Positions 37,215-46,409 of a stretch of DNA of 64,000 nt are shown here, piece by piece. The position numbers and the translations under genes are program-made. The DNA comes from Fictibacillus sp. BK138. GTDB lineage: Bacteria > Bacillota > Bacilli > Bacillales > Fictibacillaceae. Position 1 is the stretch's first letter. Each line of letters starts with the position of its first letter. Under the pieces are notes generated by a model. The model did no database searches and had not been told where the DNA came from. It saw only the letters and a list, made by a program, of their open reading frames with translations. The DNA is taken from contig NZ_SGXL01000001.1 in the NCBI RefSeq assembly GCF_004216955.1, positions 2,011,413 through 2,075,412 of the forward strand. Direction: 5' to 3'.

Positions 37215-37487
37215 TTATTTTTGGTTTTTCGCGTTATGGAATTTCTCCATAAGACCAGCTTTTGAGAATAGGTTACGAACTGTATCAGATGGCTTCGCAC
37301 CGTTTGTCATCCACTCAAGAGCTTTTTCTTCGTTGATTTTAACTTCAGCTGGGTTAGCAACTGGGTTGTAAGTTCCGATCTCTTCGATGAAACGTCCATC
37401 ACGAGGAGAACGAGAATCTGCTACTACTACACGATAAAAAGGAGCTTTCTTAGCACCTATACGTTTTAAACGAATTTTTACTGCCAT
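37215..37487 (-). CDS. rpsP: Ribosomal protein S16
   Basis: The start is placed at [20 protein letters not shown] (ATG 37485-37487), nine bases after GGAGGTG; the open frame upstream to 37613 runs into ffh and is not conserved. The 90-residue product has the S16 segments [22 protein letters not shown] and [22 protein letters not shown]. It is a 30S assembly protein. Confidence 0.97.
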   Translation of the reverse strand: MAVKIRLKRIGAKKAPFYRVVVADSRSPRDGRFIEEIGTYNPVANPAEVKINEEKALEWMTNGAKPSDTVRNLFSKAGLMEKFHNAKNQK

Positions 37488-37526
37488 TATAACTTGCACC
37501 TCCGAAAATAGTTCACACAAAATAAT

Positions 37527-37555
37527 ATGATAGTATAAATTGACAGGTTTGTAAA
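37527..37555 (-). promoter_or_regulatory. Candidate internal promoter of rpsP-khpA with a palindrome over its -35
   Basis: TTTACA (37550-37555) and TATCAT (37527-37532) are spaced 17 bases. A perfect palindrome CAGGTTTACAAACCTG covers the -35 box, in the spacer between ffh and rpsP. Confidence 0.4.
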
Positions 37556-37569
37556 CCTGAAAATTCAGT

Positions 37570-38916
37570 TTACATAAAAGGGAATTTAAATCCACCTTTT
37601 TTCTTTTTGCCATTCATCATTCCGGACATTTGTTTCATCATTTTCTTCATGTCCTCGAATTGTTTGATAAGGCGGTTTACTTCTTGTACTGATCGTCCGC
37701 TTCCTTTAGCGATACGTCTTTTACGGCTGGCATTGATAACCTCCGGCTGTTCTCTCTCATGAAGAGTCATCGAACGGATGATAGCTTCAACGTGACCGAT
37801 CTGTTTTTCATCGATCTGCACGTTCTTAAGGCCTTTCATCTTGTTCGCGCCAGGAAGCATGCCAAGCACTTCATCTAATGGGCCAAGATTTCTGACTTGT
37901 CCCATCTGATCAAGAAAATCATCAAATGTGAACGACATATCACGCATCTTCTTTTGAAGATCGCGAGCTTTCTCTTCATCTACTGAGGACTGCGCCTTTT
38001 CAATAAGTGTCAGCATGTCGCCCATTCCTAAAATTCTGGAAGCCATTCGATCCGGATGGAATGGCTCAAGAGCATCCATCTTTTCACCAAGACCTACAAA
38101 TTTTATAGGAAGTCCTGTAACAGCTTTGATTGAAAGCGCGGCACCACCGCGTGTGTCGCCATCCAGCTTTGTAAGAATAACACCTGTAATACCAAGTGCT
38201 TCATTAAAACTTTCAGCAACGTTCACTGCGTCCTGACCTGTCATCGCATCAACAACAAGGAAGATCTCGTCAGGTTTTGCTGTTTCTTTAACCTGTTTCA
38301 ATTCATCCATGAGCGTTTCATCAATGTGCAAACGCCCTGCTGTATCAATAAGAACATAATCATGATGCTCTTCTTTCGCTTTCGCAATCGCTGTTTCAGC
38401 AATTTTTACGGGGCTGACTTGGTCTCCCAATTGATGTACTGGAAAATCAAGCTGTTTCCCGAGTGTTTCTAACTGCTTTATCGCAGCGGGACGGTATATG
38501 TCAGCTGCAGCAAGAAGCGGTTTGCGATTTTGTTTTTTACGCAAATGATTCGCAAGCTTTCCTGTAGTTGTTGTTTTACCTGCACCTTGAAGTCCAACCA
38601 TCATAATGACCGTCGGGGGCTTGTTGGAAACAGCAATTTTGCTCTGTTCTCCGCCCATCAAAGCTGTAAGTTCATCATTAACCACTTTTACAACTTGCTG
38701 TCCAGGTGTCAGGCTTTTTAATACTTCCTGACCAACTGCACGTTCAGATACCTTTTTCACAAAATCTTTTACCACTTTAAAGTTAACATCCGCCTCAAGA
38801 AGAGCAAGGCGTACTTCCCTCATCATTTCCTTTACATCCGCTTCATTTACTTTCCCTTTTCCGCGAATCTTTTGTAAAGTGTTCTGAAGACGGTCGGCTA
38901 AACCTTCAAATGCCAT
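37570..38916 (-). CDS. ffh: Ffh, signal recognition particle protein (SRP54)
   Basis: The 448-residue GTPase has an N domain, Walker A in [16 protein letters not shown] (about residue 105), [19 protein letters not shown], and a methionine-rich C-terminal M domain ending [12 protein letters not shown]. It binds signal peptides and 4.5S/6S RNA to target membrane proteins. It forms a unit with ylxM and rpsP. Confidence 0.98.
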   Translation of the reverse strand: MAFEGLADRLQNTLQKIRGKGKVNEADVKEMMREVRLALLEADVNFKVVKDFVKKVSERAVGQEVLKSLTPGQQVVKVVNDELTALMGGEQSKIAVSNKPPTVIMMVGLQGAGKTTTTGKLANHLRKKQNRKPLLAAADIYRPAAIKQLETLGKQLDFPVHQLGDQVSPVKIAETAIAKAKEEHHDYVLIDTAGRLHIDETLMDELKQVKETAKPDEIFLVVDAMTGQDAVNVAESFNEALGITGVILTKLDGDTRGGAALSIKAVTGLPIKFVGLGEKMDALEPFHPDRMASRILGMGDMLTLIEKAQSSVDEEKARDLQKKMRDMSFTFDDFLDQMGQVRNLGPLDEVLGMLPGANKMKGLKNVQIDEKQIGHVEAIIRSMTLHEREQPEVINASRKRRIAKGSGRSVQEVNRLIKQFEDMKKMMKQMSGMMNGKKKKGGFKFPFM

Positions 38917-38931
38917 CTCACTGAACGCCTC

Positions 38932-39255
38932 CTATTCCATATTTTCAAGGCGATCGATAATTGCAATTACGTTATCAGGTTCAGTTTTCAGCAGCTCTCT
39001 TAAAGATGACAGCAACTGATCACGTTCCTGAAACTTTGCAAAAAGCCCTAACTTCTCTTCGTATTCTTCCAGCATCGCCTCTGTCCGTTTAATATTATCA
39101 TAAACGGCCTGGCGGCTGACATTATATTGTTCAGCAATTTCACCGAGAGAATAATCGTCTAAATAATATAAGCCCATATAATTCTTTTGTTTAGGGGTTA
39201 ACAGTGATTGGTAAAAATCAAAAAGATAATTAATTCTCATCGTTTTATCAAGCAT
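38932..39255 (-). CDS. ylxM: YlxM, SRP-associated helix-turn-helix protein (UPF0122)
   Basis: The 107-residue protein has the sigma-70 region 4-like helix-turn-helix [28 protein letters not shown], with [29 protein letters not shown] in front. Homologues stimulate SRP-FtsY GTPase activity. It precedes ffh by 15 bases and has a strong promoter upstream. Confidence 0.93.
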   Translation of the reverse strand: MLDKTMRINYLFDFYQSLLTPKQKNYMGLYYLDDYSLGEIAEQYNVSRQAVYDNIKRTEAMLEEYEEKLGLFAKFQERDQLLSSLRELLKTEPDNVIAIIDRLENME

Positions 39256-39296
39256 ACTTTCACAACCCTTGTTAAGTGAAATGCCTTTACGTGAAT

Positions 39297-39325
39297 ACTA
39301 TACAACCAGAAAAAATAGATGTCAA
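39297..39325 (-). promoter_or_regulatory. Sigma-A promoter of ylxM-ffh-rpsP
   Basis: A perfect TTGACA (39320-39325) and TATAGT (39297-39302) are spaced exactly 17 bases, 41 bases upstream of ylxM. Confidence 0.85.
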
Positions 39326-39418
39326 GTTTTTTTCTTAACAGAATGAACTGTGGATAGCTGCTGTAAGTTATTTAAGAAAAACAAAGATCAAATATTAAAT
39401 TCCATCAAATGTAAAATT

Positions 39419-39523
39419 ATGTGATGACCGCTCGTTTTTATGTGATGAACTCTATTTTTTATGTGATTATTGCGTTTTTTTATATGATTAACCACTCTTT
39501 TTATGTGATTAATCATTTCAGCG
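39419..39523. repeat. Five-unit degenerate tandem array with exact 21-bp period
   Basis: The core ATGTGAT (one copy ATATGAT) starts at 39419, 39440, 39461, 39482 and 39503, every step 21 bases. Each core is followed by variable sequence and, in the first four units, a run of five or more T. On the other strand the core reads ATCACATAAAAA. The plus-strand translation gives a seven-residue repeat (FYVMNSI, FYVIIAF, FYMINHS) that is a by-product. Confidence 0.9.
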
Positions 39524-39592
39524 TTCGAAATAGGTCTTCCTTAGATGGAATATTGGCTTATTTGTCTTCCCAAAAGAAAAAAGAAACAGATA

Positions 39593-40582
39593 TTACTCTG
39601 CTTCTTCCTCTTCTGTTCCAGCGAATAATCCGTATACAAACTGTTCCGGATCGAATTCCTGAAGATCATCAATCTTTTCGCCAAGTCCAACGAATTTCAC
39701 TGGAATATCCAGTTCGTGGCGGATCGCTAGAACGATTCCGCCTTTAGCTGTTCCATCAAGTTTTGTTAAGACAAGTCCCGTAACATCTGTTGATTGACCA
39801 AATGTTTTAGCCTGATTCATCGCATTCTGTCCGGTCGTTGCATCTACAACGAGCAGCACTTCGTGTGGTGCACCGGGTATTTCGCGTTCGATTACTCGTT
39901 TCACCTTTGAAAGTTCGTTCATTAAGTTTACTTTATTTTGCAGACGGCCTGCTGTATCACATAATAGTACATCTGCTTTCCTTGATTTTGCTGCCTGGAT
40001 GCTGTCATAGATTACCGCAGCAGGATCGGCACCTTCATGATGTTTGATAACATCTACACCAGCACGTTCTCCCCAAACTTCCAGTTGGTCGATCGCACCT
40101 GCACGGAACGTATCTCCAGCAGCAAGAATAACTTTCTTGCCATCATTTTTGAGCTGGTGAGCCAGTTTCCCGATCGTAGTTGTCTTCCCAACTCCGTTAA
40201 CACCAACAAATAAAATGACTGTCATGCCGTCTTTTTGTATGTTCAGCTTGTTGTCGCTATCATCTTTTTGAAGCATTTCAGCAAGCTTTTCTGTGATCGC
40301 TGAACGAAGCTCTTGTGGATCTTTAATATTTCTTGTGCGGGCTACATCTTTAAGCTCATCAATGATATCAAGAACTGTATGCACTCCAACATCTGCACCG
40401 ATTAAGATTTCTTCTAGTTCTTCAAAAAATTCTTCATCTACTTTACGATACCTTTTTAAAAGGTCATTTACTTTAAATGAAAAAGAACTCCTTGTTTTTT
40501 CTAATCCATCTTTAAATTTTTCAGAAGAGGCTTCTGATGGCTGATTCGAAAATTTTTCTTTTAGCTTCTTTAAAAAACTCAC
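39593..40582 (-). CDS. ftsY: FtsY, SRP receptor GTPase
   Basis: The 329-residue protein has an acidic/charged N-terminal region, the SRP N domain (about 20-100) and G domain with Walker A in [17 protein letters not shown] (about residues 128-144), [23 protein letters not shown] and [10 protein letters not shown]. It binds Ffh at the membrane. It is 12 bases after smc, as in B. subtilis. Confidence 0.97.
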   Translation of the reverse strand: MSFLKKLKEKFSNQPSEASSEKFKDGLEKTRSSFSFKVNDLLKRYRKVDEEFFEELEEILIGADVGVHTVLDIIDELKDVARTRNIKDPQELRSAITEKLAEMLQKDDSDNKLNIQKDGMTVILFVGVNGVGKTTTIGKLAHQLKNDGKKVILAAGDTFRAGAIDQLEVWGERAGVDVIKHHEGADPAAVIYDSIQAAKSRKADVLLCDTAGRLQNKVNLMNELSKVKRVIEREIPGAPHEVLLVVDATTGQNAMNQAKTFGQSTDVTGLVLTKLDGTAKGGIVLAIRHELDIPVKFVGLGEKIDDLQEFDPEQFVYGLFAGTEEEEAE

Positions 40583-40594
40583 TATATTTCCTCC

Positions 40595-43500
40595 CTACGA
40601 TGTTACCAATTCTTTAGTTTCTTCTAGGCGTACTGAAACAAGTTTTGAAACGCCGGATTCCTGCATGGTCACTCCGTACAATACATCAGCTTCTTCCATT
40701 GTACCCTTTCGATGGGTTACAACGATAAACTGTGTTTCTTTGCTGAATGCACGCAAGAACTTTGCAAAACGGTTCACGTTTGCGTCATCCAATGCGGCTT
40801 CAACTTCATCCAAAATACAAAACGGAACAGGACGCACCTTAAGTATGGCAAACAATAGTGCTATTGCAGTTAATGCTCGCTCTCCCCCAGATAACAGCCC
40901 TAGTTGCTGAAGCTTTTTACCAGGAGGCTGCGCCATGATATCAACACCAGTTGCAAGCATATCGTCTGGCTGCGTCAAAACAAGGTCTGCGCGGCCGCCG
41001 CCGAATAATTCTTTAAAGATGACCCCAAAATGCGATCGGATCGATGTAAAGGTCTCTTCAAACCGATTCTTCATTTCTTCATCCATCTCTGAGATTACAC
41101 CATATAGTGTATCTTTAGCTTCTGTCAGGTCATCCCTTTGTTCTGTAAGGAAATGATAACGCTGACTGACTCTGTCATATTCTTCAATGGCACCGATGTT
41201 AACTACACCAAGCTCTTCAATCGCCATTTTGATCAGCTTTACTTTTCGTTTAGCATCCTCTAAAGGCATCTCTAGTTTGTGCTTTTGTTTAGCGCCTTCA
41301 TATGAGAGTTCATATTCTTCCCGCAGGTGGGTCAGCCGGGTTTCCAGTTCCACATCAAGTCTATTAATGCTCACTTCTTCCGTTCTTAATCCATCACTCA
41401 ATTGTTTGTATTGACGCTTTGCTTCCTTAAGCTCAACTTCCATTGATTCGATAGAACGGAATGACTCTGTTCTTTCTTGTCTTCGCTCTGCTATCAGTTT
41501 TAATGCCGTATTTTTTTCGTGTCTCTTTTGCTTGATCTGTTCATGCAGGGAATCCTCTCCAGACGAGCTTGAGTTCATTTCTTCTTCAAGAAGCCAATAA
41601 TCTTCCTCTGTTTCTTTGCTTTTTGCACCCACATCTGCAAACTCTTCCTCGAGTCGCAGACTTTTTTCTTTTTGATTGGCCACTTGCTGTTCAAGTTCTG
41701 CAGCTTTTATTTTTAACTTTGTCAAAGTTTCTCTTAGCTCTTCTTTTGAAGACTGATGCATCTTTTTCTTTTCTGTTAAGTCTGCGATTGTTTTCTCAAG
41801 TTCATTTCCAGATCTCACAGCATTCTCAAGCTTCTTCTTAAGATTCAATAATCTTGAATCAGCGGCTGACCGTTCAGACTCGAACGAATGTTTTTCTCGA
41901 TCATACAATTGCAGCCTGTCGTTTAAACTCTTTTCTTGTATCTCAAGCTCACGAAGGTTACTTTTGAGTTCTTGTTCAAGTTCTCTCAGCTTTTCACCCT
42001 CAGCCTGAAGACTGTCTAAAGCTTCTTTGTTTTTTGTAACTTTTTCTTTAAGGTTAGTAACTTTTTCTTCTAAGCTTAGTGTTTGTTTCTCCATTGAAGC
42101 TAATTTTTCAATCAGGACTTCAACTTCTCTTTGTCTGCTTAAAAGAGAAGAACTCTTCTGTTTTAAGCTTCCCCCAGACATTGAGCCGCCCGGGCTGACT
42201 ACATCTCCTTCAAGGGTTACTATTCGGTAACGATAATTTACTTGTTTTGCAATCGTATTTGCACCAGCTAGATCCCTGGAAATAATAATGTTACCTAGCA
42301 AGTTGCCAACGATGTTCTTATACTTTTGATCATATTGAACGAGATCAGCTGCGACTCCAACAAATGAATCCGCAGAGCGTGCATTATGAACATCCGCACT
42401 TGAAATATCCCGGCTCTTAATGATATTTAACGGTAAGAATGTCGCTCTCCCAGCTCTTGTTTGTTTTAAGAATCGGATAGCCTTCATAGCATTCTGTTCA
42501 TGATCGACAACGACATGCTGCATAGAAGCGCCTAAAGCTGTCTCTATAGCAGTTTCAACCTCAGACGGAACAGAAAGAAGTTCAGCTACCGCACCCTCAA
42601 TTCCAGATAACTTTGTCTCCTTCGCCTTTAAAACTTCTTTTACCCCTTGCATAAAGCCGGCATATTCATCCTGCATCGATTCAAGCATTTCTTTTTTCGA
42701 ATTGAATTGCTGAATATACTGATAAGCCTGATACAATTTCTCCTGACTTGAACGGCTTTCTTGTTCTTCTACAGAAACAGCGGATTTTAAGTTCTGATAC
42801 TCCTCCTGTTTCTTCTTCAATTGAGATTCTGCTTCTTTATAGCTCTTTTCAGCTTGTTCTTTTTTGTTTTTTAATTCTTCCCTTTGTTGCAGAAATCGAT
42901 TGTTTTCTTCATCCAGCCTGCTGCTTTTAAAGTTTTGCTGTTTAGACTGATCCTCAATATAACGCATTTCGTTCTTGATAGTCGTTTGTTCATTCAGGCG
43001 TTCAAAATAATCACTTTTTAGTTTTTCAAGCTCTGCTTCCACATCCATTTCAAGGACAGTTAAACGGCTTTCTTCCTCAGCAACTTGTTTTCGAACCACT
43101 TTTAATTGACTTTCTTTTTCTGCTAGAATACTTTTCTCTGAGAGCAATTGTGTTTCTAGTTGCTCTTTTTTTATTTTTAGTTGCTGAATCTGCTCTAACA
43201 GTGATGTTTTATTCTGATCATAGTTTTTCTTTCTCTCTTTTAAAACTTCTTTTTTTCCTTCAAGTTTTTCAAGTGTTTCACTTGCGGAAAGTAGAGCTCC
43301 CTGAAGTTCATCAATCGATTCATCCATCGCCTGCATATCAAGTCTGGCTCTTTCAATCGCAGATTCACCCTGCTTCACTTTTACGGAAAGTTCAGATTCT
43401 TGTTTCTGTAATTCTGCCACCCATGTTTTTTGTTTTTCCCAGCGTTCATGAAGGTCTTCTATCTCTTGAACGAGAACGGCAGTTTCAACAATTTCTAATT

Positions 43501-44161
43501 CCTGTTTTTTCTCAAGATAATCTTTCGCAATAGATGCTTGTATTTTTAAAGGTTCAACCTGTCCTTCAAGTTCATGAAGAATGTCTTCAACCCTGTTTAA
43601 GTTTTCCTGAGTTTCAAATAGTTTTTGTTCTGCTTTTTGTTTTCTTGTTTTATATTTTAGAACTCCTGCTGCTTCTTCAAAAATCTTTCTTCTCTCTTCT
43701 GATTTACTGCTTAATATTTCTTCTACCCGGCCTTGTCCGATAATAGAAAAAGCTTCTCTTCCGAGTCCAGAGTCCATGAATAATTCAACAATATCCTTTA
43801 AGCGGCATTGCTGTTTATTGATTAAGTATTCACTATCTCCTGAGCGATAAACTCTTCTAGTAATAGAAATCTCATTATAATCAAGTGGAAGATGCTGATC
43901 TTCGTTATCTAACGTGAGTGTTACTTCAGCGACATTTAATGGTTTACGATTATCACTGCCGGCAAAAATGATATCCTCCATTTTAGATCCGCGAAGCGAC
44001 TTGGCCGATTGCTCCCCTAGCACCCATCTTACGGCATCTGATATATTACTTTTTCCACTTCCGTTAGGACCTACTACAGCCGTTACTCCTTGAACAAATT
44101 CTACTTGGATCCGTTCTGCAAATGATTTAAATCCTGCTACATCAATTCGTTTGAGGAACAT
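40595..44161 (-). CDS. smc: Smc, chromosome condensation and segregation ATPase
   Basis: The start is at MFLKRIDVAGFKSFAERI (ATG 44159-44161), preceded by AAAGGGGGAT; seven residues of upstream extension are excluded. The protein, 1188 residues, has Walker A GPNGSGKSNISDAV near residue 32, two long coiled coils (about 165-500 and 665-1010), a hinge (about 510-650, with YRIVTLEGDVVSPGGSMSGG at its end), the ABC signature LLSGGERALTAIALLFA and Walker B PFCILDEVEAALDDANV. Smc with ScpA and ScpB loads at parS. Confidence 0.98.
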   Translation of the reverse strand: MFLKRIDVAGFKSFAERIQVEFVQGVTAVVGPNGSGKSNISDAVRWVLGEQSAKSLRGSKMEDIIFAGSDNRKPLNVAEVTLTLDNEDQHLPLDYNEISITRRVYRSGDSEYLINKQQCRLKDIVELFMDSGLGREAFSIIGQGRVEEILSSKSEERRKIFEEAAGVLKYKTRKQKAEQKLFETQENLNRVEDILHELEGQVEPLKIQASIAKDYLEKKQELEIVETAVLVQEIEDLHERWEKQKTWVAELQKQESELSVKVKQGESAIERARLDMQAMDESIDELQGALLSASETLEKLEGKKEVLKERKKNYDQNKTSLLEQIQQLKIKKEQLETQLLSEKSILAEKESQLKVVRKQVAEEESRLTVLEMDVEAELEKLKSDYFERLNEQTTIKNEMRYIEDQSKQQNFKSSRLDEENNRFLQQREELKNKKEQAEKSYKEAESQLKKKQEEYQNLKSAVSVEEQESRSSQEKLYQAYQYIQQFNSKKEMLESMQDEYAGFMQGVKEVLKAKETKLSGIEGAVAELLSVPSEVETAIETALGASMQHVVVDHEQNAMKAIRFLKQTRAGRATFLPLNIIKSRDISSADVHNARSADSFVGVAADLVQYDQKYKNIVGNLLGNIIISRDLAGANTIAKQVNYRYRIVTLEGDVVSPGGSMSGGSLKQKSSSLLSRQREVEVLIEKLASMEKQTLSLEEKVTNLKEKVTKNKEALDSLQAEGEKLRELEQELKSNLRELEIQEKSLNDRLQLYDREKHSFESERSAADSRLLNLKKKLENAVRSGNELEKTIADLTEKKKMHQSSKEELRETLTKLKIKAAELEQQVANQKEKSLRLEEEFADVGAKSKETEEDYWLLEEEMNSSSSGEDSLHEQIKQKRHEKNTALKLIAERRQERTESFRSIESMEVELKEAKRQYKQLSDGLRTEEVSINRLDVELETRLTHLREEYELSYEGAKQKHKLEMPLEDAKRKVKLIKMAIEELGVVNIGAIEEYDRVSQRYHFLTEQRDDLTEAKDTLYGVISEMDEEMKNRFEETFTSIRSHFGVIFKELFGGGRADLVLTQPDDMLATGVDIMAQPPGKKLQQLGLLSGGERALTAIALLFAILKVRPVPFCILDEVEAALDDANVNRFAKFLRAFSKETQFIVVTHRKGTMEEADVLYGVTMQESGVSKLVSVRLEETKELVTS

Positions 44162-44591
44162 CTTTAAATCCCCCTTTTTCATGCTTTATATAAGCGTTCG
44201 TGTTCAAACGGTTATTTCAGTATTTTTAGATTGTTTTTAAGAAATTAGTTGTAATTTGAAAGAGTTGATTTCTGCTCCAGGATGCTCGCTTTCCGTGGGG
44301 CGTGCGGTGAGCACATTCGTCGCTTTGCGATATTGAATGGTCTCTCCTGTTCCGCTTCATGGAAGTATCCTTGCTCCTGCGTCTACAAGTAATTGCTGCG
44401 ACGCGAGCTTCCTCGTCGCATGCCTATAAGAAGCCTATCATGTGGTAGGCACGCACCTTGCGCTCCAACCAACTTGTCAACGAGGAACTTTAAAAGAATG
44501 AATATCCAAACTACTCCTAATAAAACAACGCCTTAGATTATGTAAAAAAAATTCATTAACTGTTTTATTTTATCATAGATTTAGTCTCTCA
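44162..44591. other. Intergenic region between smc and the UPF0435 gene
   Basis: This stretch of more than 400 bases holds a long fold-back repeat (copy D) and AT-rich sequence. The UPF0435 promoter starts just after it. No gene, RNA or further repeat is visible. Confidence 0.7.
44258..44479 (-). repeat. Fold-back intergenic repeat, copy D (long form)
   Basis: Read on the minus strand it starts with GTTGGTTGGAGCGCAAGG and follows copy B closely: GGCATGCGACGAGGAA, then CAATTACTTGTAGACGCAGG, AGCAAGGATACTTCCATG, then GAGAGACC...GTGCTCACCGCACG, and it ends in GAAATCAACTCTTTC. It has the same hairpin arms as copies A and B but the opposite orientation. It lies between smc and rnc. Confidence 0.85.
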
Positions 44592-44620
44592 TAGTCACAA
44601 AGATTACAGTATGCTAAAAT
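44592..44620 (+). promoter_or_regulatory. Candidate promoter of the UPF0435 gene
   Basis: TAGTCA (44592-44597) and TAAAAT (44615-44620) are spaced 17 bases, about 76 bases upstream of the start codon. The -35 box is a four-of-six match. Confidence 0.45.
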
Positions 44621-44695
44621 AGAGAAAGTTATTTGAACGGTCACAGACAGACAAATATTAGTTTTCACTAATTACATTGCTAAAGGAGCTTCACT

Positions 44696-44920
44696 ATGGA
44701 CTTAACGAATGAAAATCATGAGAACCTAGCTTTTATGATTGAGAGCTTAAAGAAAAAACTACAGCTGGTTAATGGCGGCTTGATCCAGCCTGAAGATTAC
44801 GAGCTGAACAAATACGACGATATTAAAGAGCTATATGACATGGTGATGAAAATGCCTTCATTCAGCATCAGAGATATGGAAGGAATCGTCGAAGAACTTG
44901 CGTCTCTTAAAAAAAAATAA
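44696..44920 (+). CDS. UPF0435/DUF1128 (YfkK-like) protein
   Basis: The 74-residue protein begins MDLTNENHENLAFMIESLK and continues KKKLQLVNGGLIQPEDYE with FSIRDMEGIVEELASLKKK. It matches the small UPF0435 family (YfkK in B. subtilis, where it lies elsewhere). AAAGGAG precedes the ATG. It has a promoter and a bidirectional terminator, and stands alone on the plus strand inside a minus-strand cluster. No function is known; it looks like a small soluble helical protein. Confidence 0.85.
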   Translation: MDLTNENHENLAFMIESLKKKLQLVNGGLIQPEDYELNKYDDIKELYDMVMKMPSFSIRDMEGIVEELASLKKK

Positions 44921-44923
44921 TAG

Positions 44924-44965
44924 AAACCCCCTTATCTGGCATTCGCCAAGCATTAAGGGGGTTTT
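44924..44965. terminator. Bidirectional terminator between the UPF0435 gene and rnc
   Basis: AAACCCCCTTA and TAAGGGGGTTT form an 11-bp stem with a long loop. A and T runs on both sides allow termination of both the plus-strand gene and rnc on the minus strand. Confidence 0.85.
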
Positions 44966-44967
44966 AC

Positions 44968-45759
44968 TTATTGGTTCGCTTTTTTAGTAACTTTTTCAAT
45001 TGCTTCTTGTGCAGCGTGCTGTTCAGCTTCTTTTTTGGATCTTCCATATCCGATGCCAAAAGCAGCATCATTCAGCCTAACCTCAGAAACAAATTCTCTG
45101 TTATGCGCAGGTCCTTTTTCCTGTACGATCTTATAATCGATATGACCCAACCCTTCACGCTGAACATATTCTTGCAGCTGGCTCTTAAAATCCATCACAT
45201 GAGAAAAAGCACCTTCGTTTATCCGTGGTACAACATACTGATTTAAAAACTCTTTCACTTTGTCGAGTCCTTGATCAAGATACAGCGCTCCTATAAATGC
45301 CTCGAAAACATCCGCTAATAGAGCAGGCCGTGATCGTCCACCAGTGTTTTCTTCTCCTTTTCCCAATAGTACAAAGTCACCAAAGTGCAGGTCGTTCGCA
45401 AACAGCACCAATGATGGTTCACAAACGATAGCGGCTCTAAGTTTTGTGAGTTCACCTTCACTCATGTTTGTAAACTTGCTGTACAAGTATTGAGAAATTG
45501 TCAGTTCTAGAACAGCATCTCCTAGAAATTCCAGTCTTTCATTATCCTCGAATGTTCTTCCTCGATGCTCATTCACATATGATGAATGCGTAAAAGCTTG
45601 TGCTAGTAGTTTTACATTTTCAAATTGGATGTTTAAACGGTCTTGAAGAGGGGCTACTTTCTGGATGCGCAATTTGTCATCCATGCCCTTTTTGGAAGCC
45701 GATTTAAACCGGTTTTTAACTGTTTTCTTTTGAGTTGATTGATGTTTTGAACCTTTCAT
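44968..45759 (-). CDS. rnc: Rnc, ribonuclease III
   Basis: The start is set at [13 protein letters not shown] (ATG 45757-45759) after GGAGGAAG; the 24-residue upstream reading lacks a site. The 263-residue enzyme has the signature [14 protein letters not shown] with catalytic Glu and Asp, [16 protein letters not shown], and a C-terminal double-stranded RNA-binding domain (about residues 190-260, [17 protein letters not shown]). It processes rRNA and mRNA. It shares its region with acpP and smc as in B. subtilis. Confidence 0.96.
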   Translation of the reverse strand: MKGSKHQSTQKKTVKNRFKSASKKGMDDKLRIQKVAPLQDRLNIQFENVKLLAQAFTHSSYVNEHRGRTFEDNERLEFLGDAVLELTISQYLYSKFTNMSEGELTKLRAAIVCEPSLVLFANDLHFGDFVLLGKGEENTGGRSRPALLADVFEAFIGALYLDQGLDKVKEFLNQYVVPRINEGAFSHVMDFKSQLQEYVQREGLGHIDYKIVQEKGPAHNREFVSEVRLNDAAFGIGYGRSKKEAEQHAAQEAIEKVTKKANQ

Positions 45760-45819
45760 AAACTTCCTCCAAAAATCTCGTAAAAGGGCTATTTGCTGTT
45801 TTCTCCCTAAAAAGGGAAG

Positions 45820-45847
45820 AAAGCCCCGCATTTATTAACGGGACTTT
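45820..45847 (-). terminator. Hairpin after acpP
   Basis: AAAGTCCCG and CGGGGCTTT pair (one G-U) with a ten-base loop, then a pyrimidine-rich tail. It lies just past the acpP stop and may be an attenuator or partial terminator before rnc. Confidence 0.55.
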
Positions 45848-45859
45848 ATCCGTAAAACC

Positions 45860-46093
45860 TTATTGTTTGCTGTTTATGTAATCTACAACGTCACCAACAG
45901 TTGCAATTTTCTCAGCATCTTCATCAGAAATTTCTAATTCGAACTCATCCTCAAGTTCCATAACTAGTTCCACTACATCAAGAGAGTCTGCACCTAGATC
46001 CTCTTTAAAGGAAGCTTCAGGCTTAACCTCAGACGCGTCAACACCTAGACGGTCAACAACAATCTTTGAAACTCTTTCTAAAACGTCTGCCAT
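45860..46093 (-). CDS. acpP: Acyl carrier protein
   Basis: The ATG at 46091-46093 is nine bases after AGGAGGTG; a GTG further upstream lies inside that site. The 77-residue, very acidic protein contains [18 protein letters not shown] with the phosphopantetheine Ser37. It carries growing acyl chains in fatty acid synthesis. The gene is separated from fabG by a 316-base gap with a fold-back repeat. Confidence 0.98.
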   Translation of the reverse strand: MADVLERVSKIVVDRLGVDASEVKPEASFKEDLGADSLDVVELVMELEDEFELEISDEDAEKIATVGDVVDYINSKQ

Positions 46094-46409
46094 TTTGTGT
46101 GTCACCTCCTTTCAATAGTATATGCTTTTTCCTCCAAAAAAACTAGAGGGATTCGTTCTAAAAATCAGGGGGTTTTGGGTAGACTTTGTTGCCCTTGAAA
46201 GTGGTTGATTTCCGTTCCAGGTGCTCGCTTTCCGGGGGGCGTGCGGTGAGCCCACTCGTCGCCTTGCGACATTGATTGGTCTCACCTGTCCCGCTGATCC
46301 CCCAGGAGTCTCACACCTTGCACTCCAATCAACTTTTCAATGAAGAGCAATAATCTTTTTTGAGACTATCCTTTTGTAAAAGCCTCTTAATTGTCAAGCT
46401 AACCCTGGA
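46094..46409. other. Intergenic region between fabG and acpP
   Basis: This 316-base spacer interrupts the fab-acp cluster. It is largely a short-form fold-back repeat (46197-46338). A TATACT with a TTTT-rich upstream segment near 46115-46140 could be an acpP promoter, but the -35 box is poor. No gene is visible. Confidence 0.6.
46197..46338 (-). repeat. Fold-back intergenic repeat, copy E (short form)
   Basis: Plus-strand reading starts GAAAGTGGTTGATTTCCG and ends with CCAATCAACTTTTC, an imperfect inverted repeat. Inside, GGTGCTCGCTTTCCGGG, GTGCGGTGAGCCCACTCGTCG and GTCTCACCTGTCCCGCTGA follow the shared scaffold. Where the long copies carry a long extra arm, this copy has only GATCCCCCAGGAGTCTCAC. 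Confidence 0.85.

Larger units (their letters stand above)
39256..39592. other. Intergenic region between ftsY and ylxM
   Basis: This 337-base gap contains the ylxM promoter (39297-39325) and a five-unit 21-bp tandem array (39419-39523). No gene is supported. Next to the ftsY stop, CAGA/TCTG with a following T-rich run is only a weak terminator candidate. Confidence 0.75.

Noticed and set aside
39421-39747. Plus-strand frame with a seven-residue repeat (FYVMNSI-like)
   Set aside because: The repeat is the translation of the 21-bp DNA array; there is no ribosome-binding site and the frame runs antisense into ftsY.
41569-43743. Several plus-strand open frames opposite smc
   Set aside because: They are leucine/serine-rich shadows of the coiled-coil codons of smc; none has a ribosome-binding site or a conserved domain.
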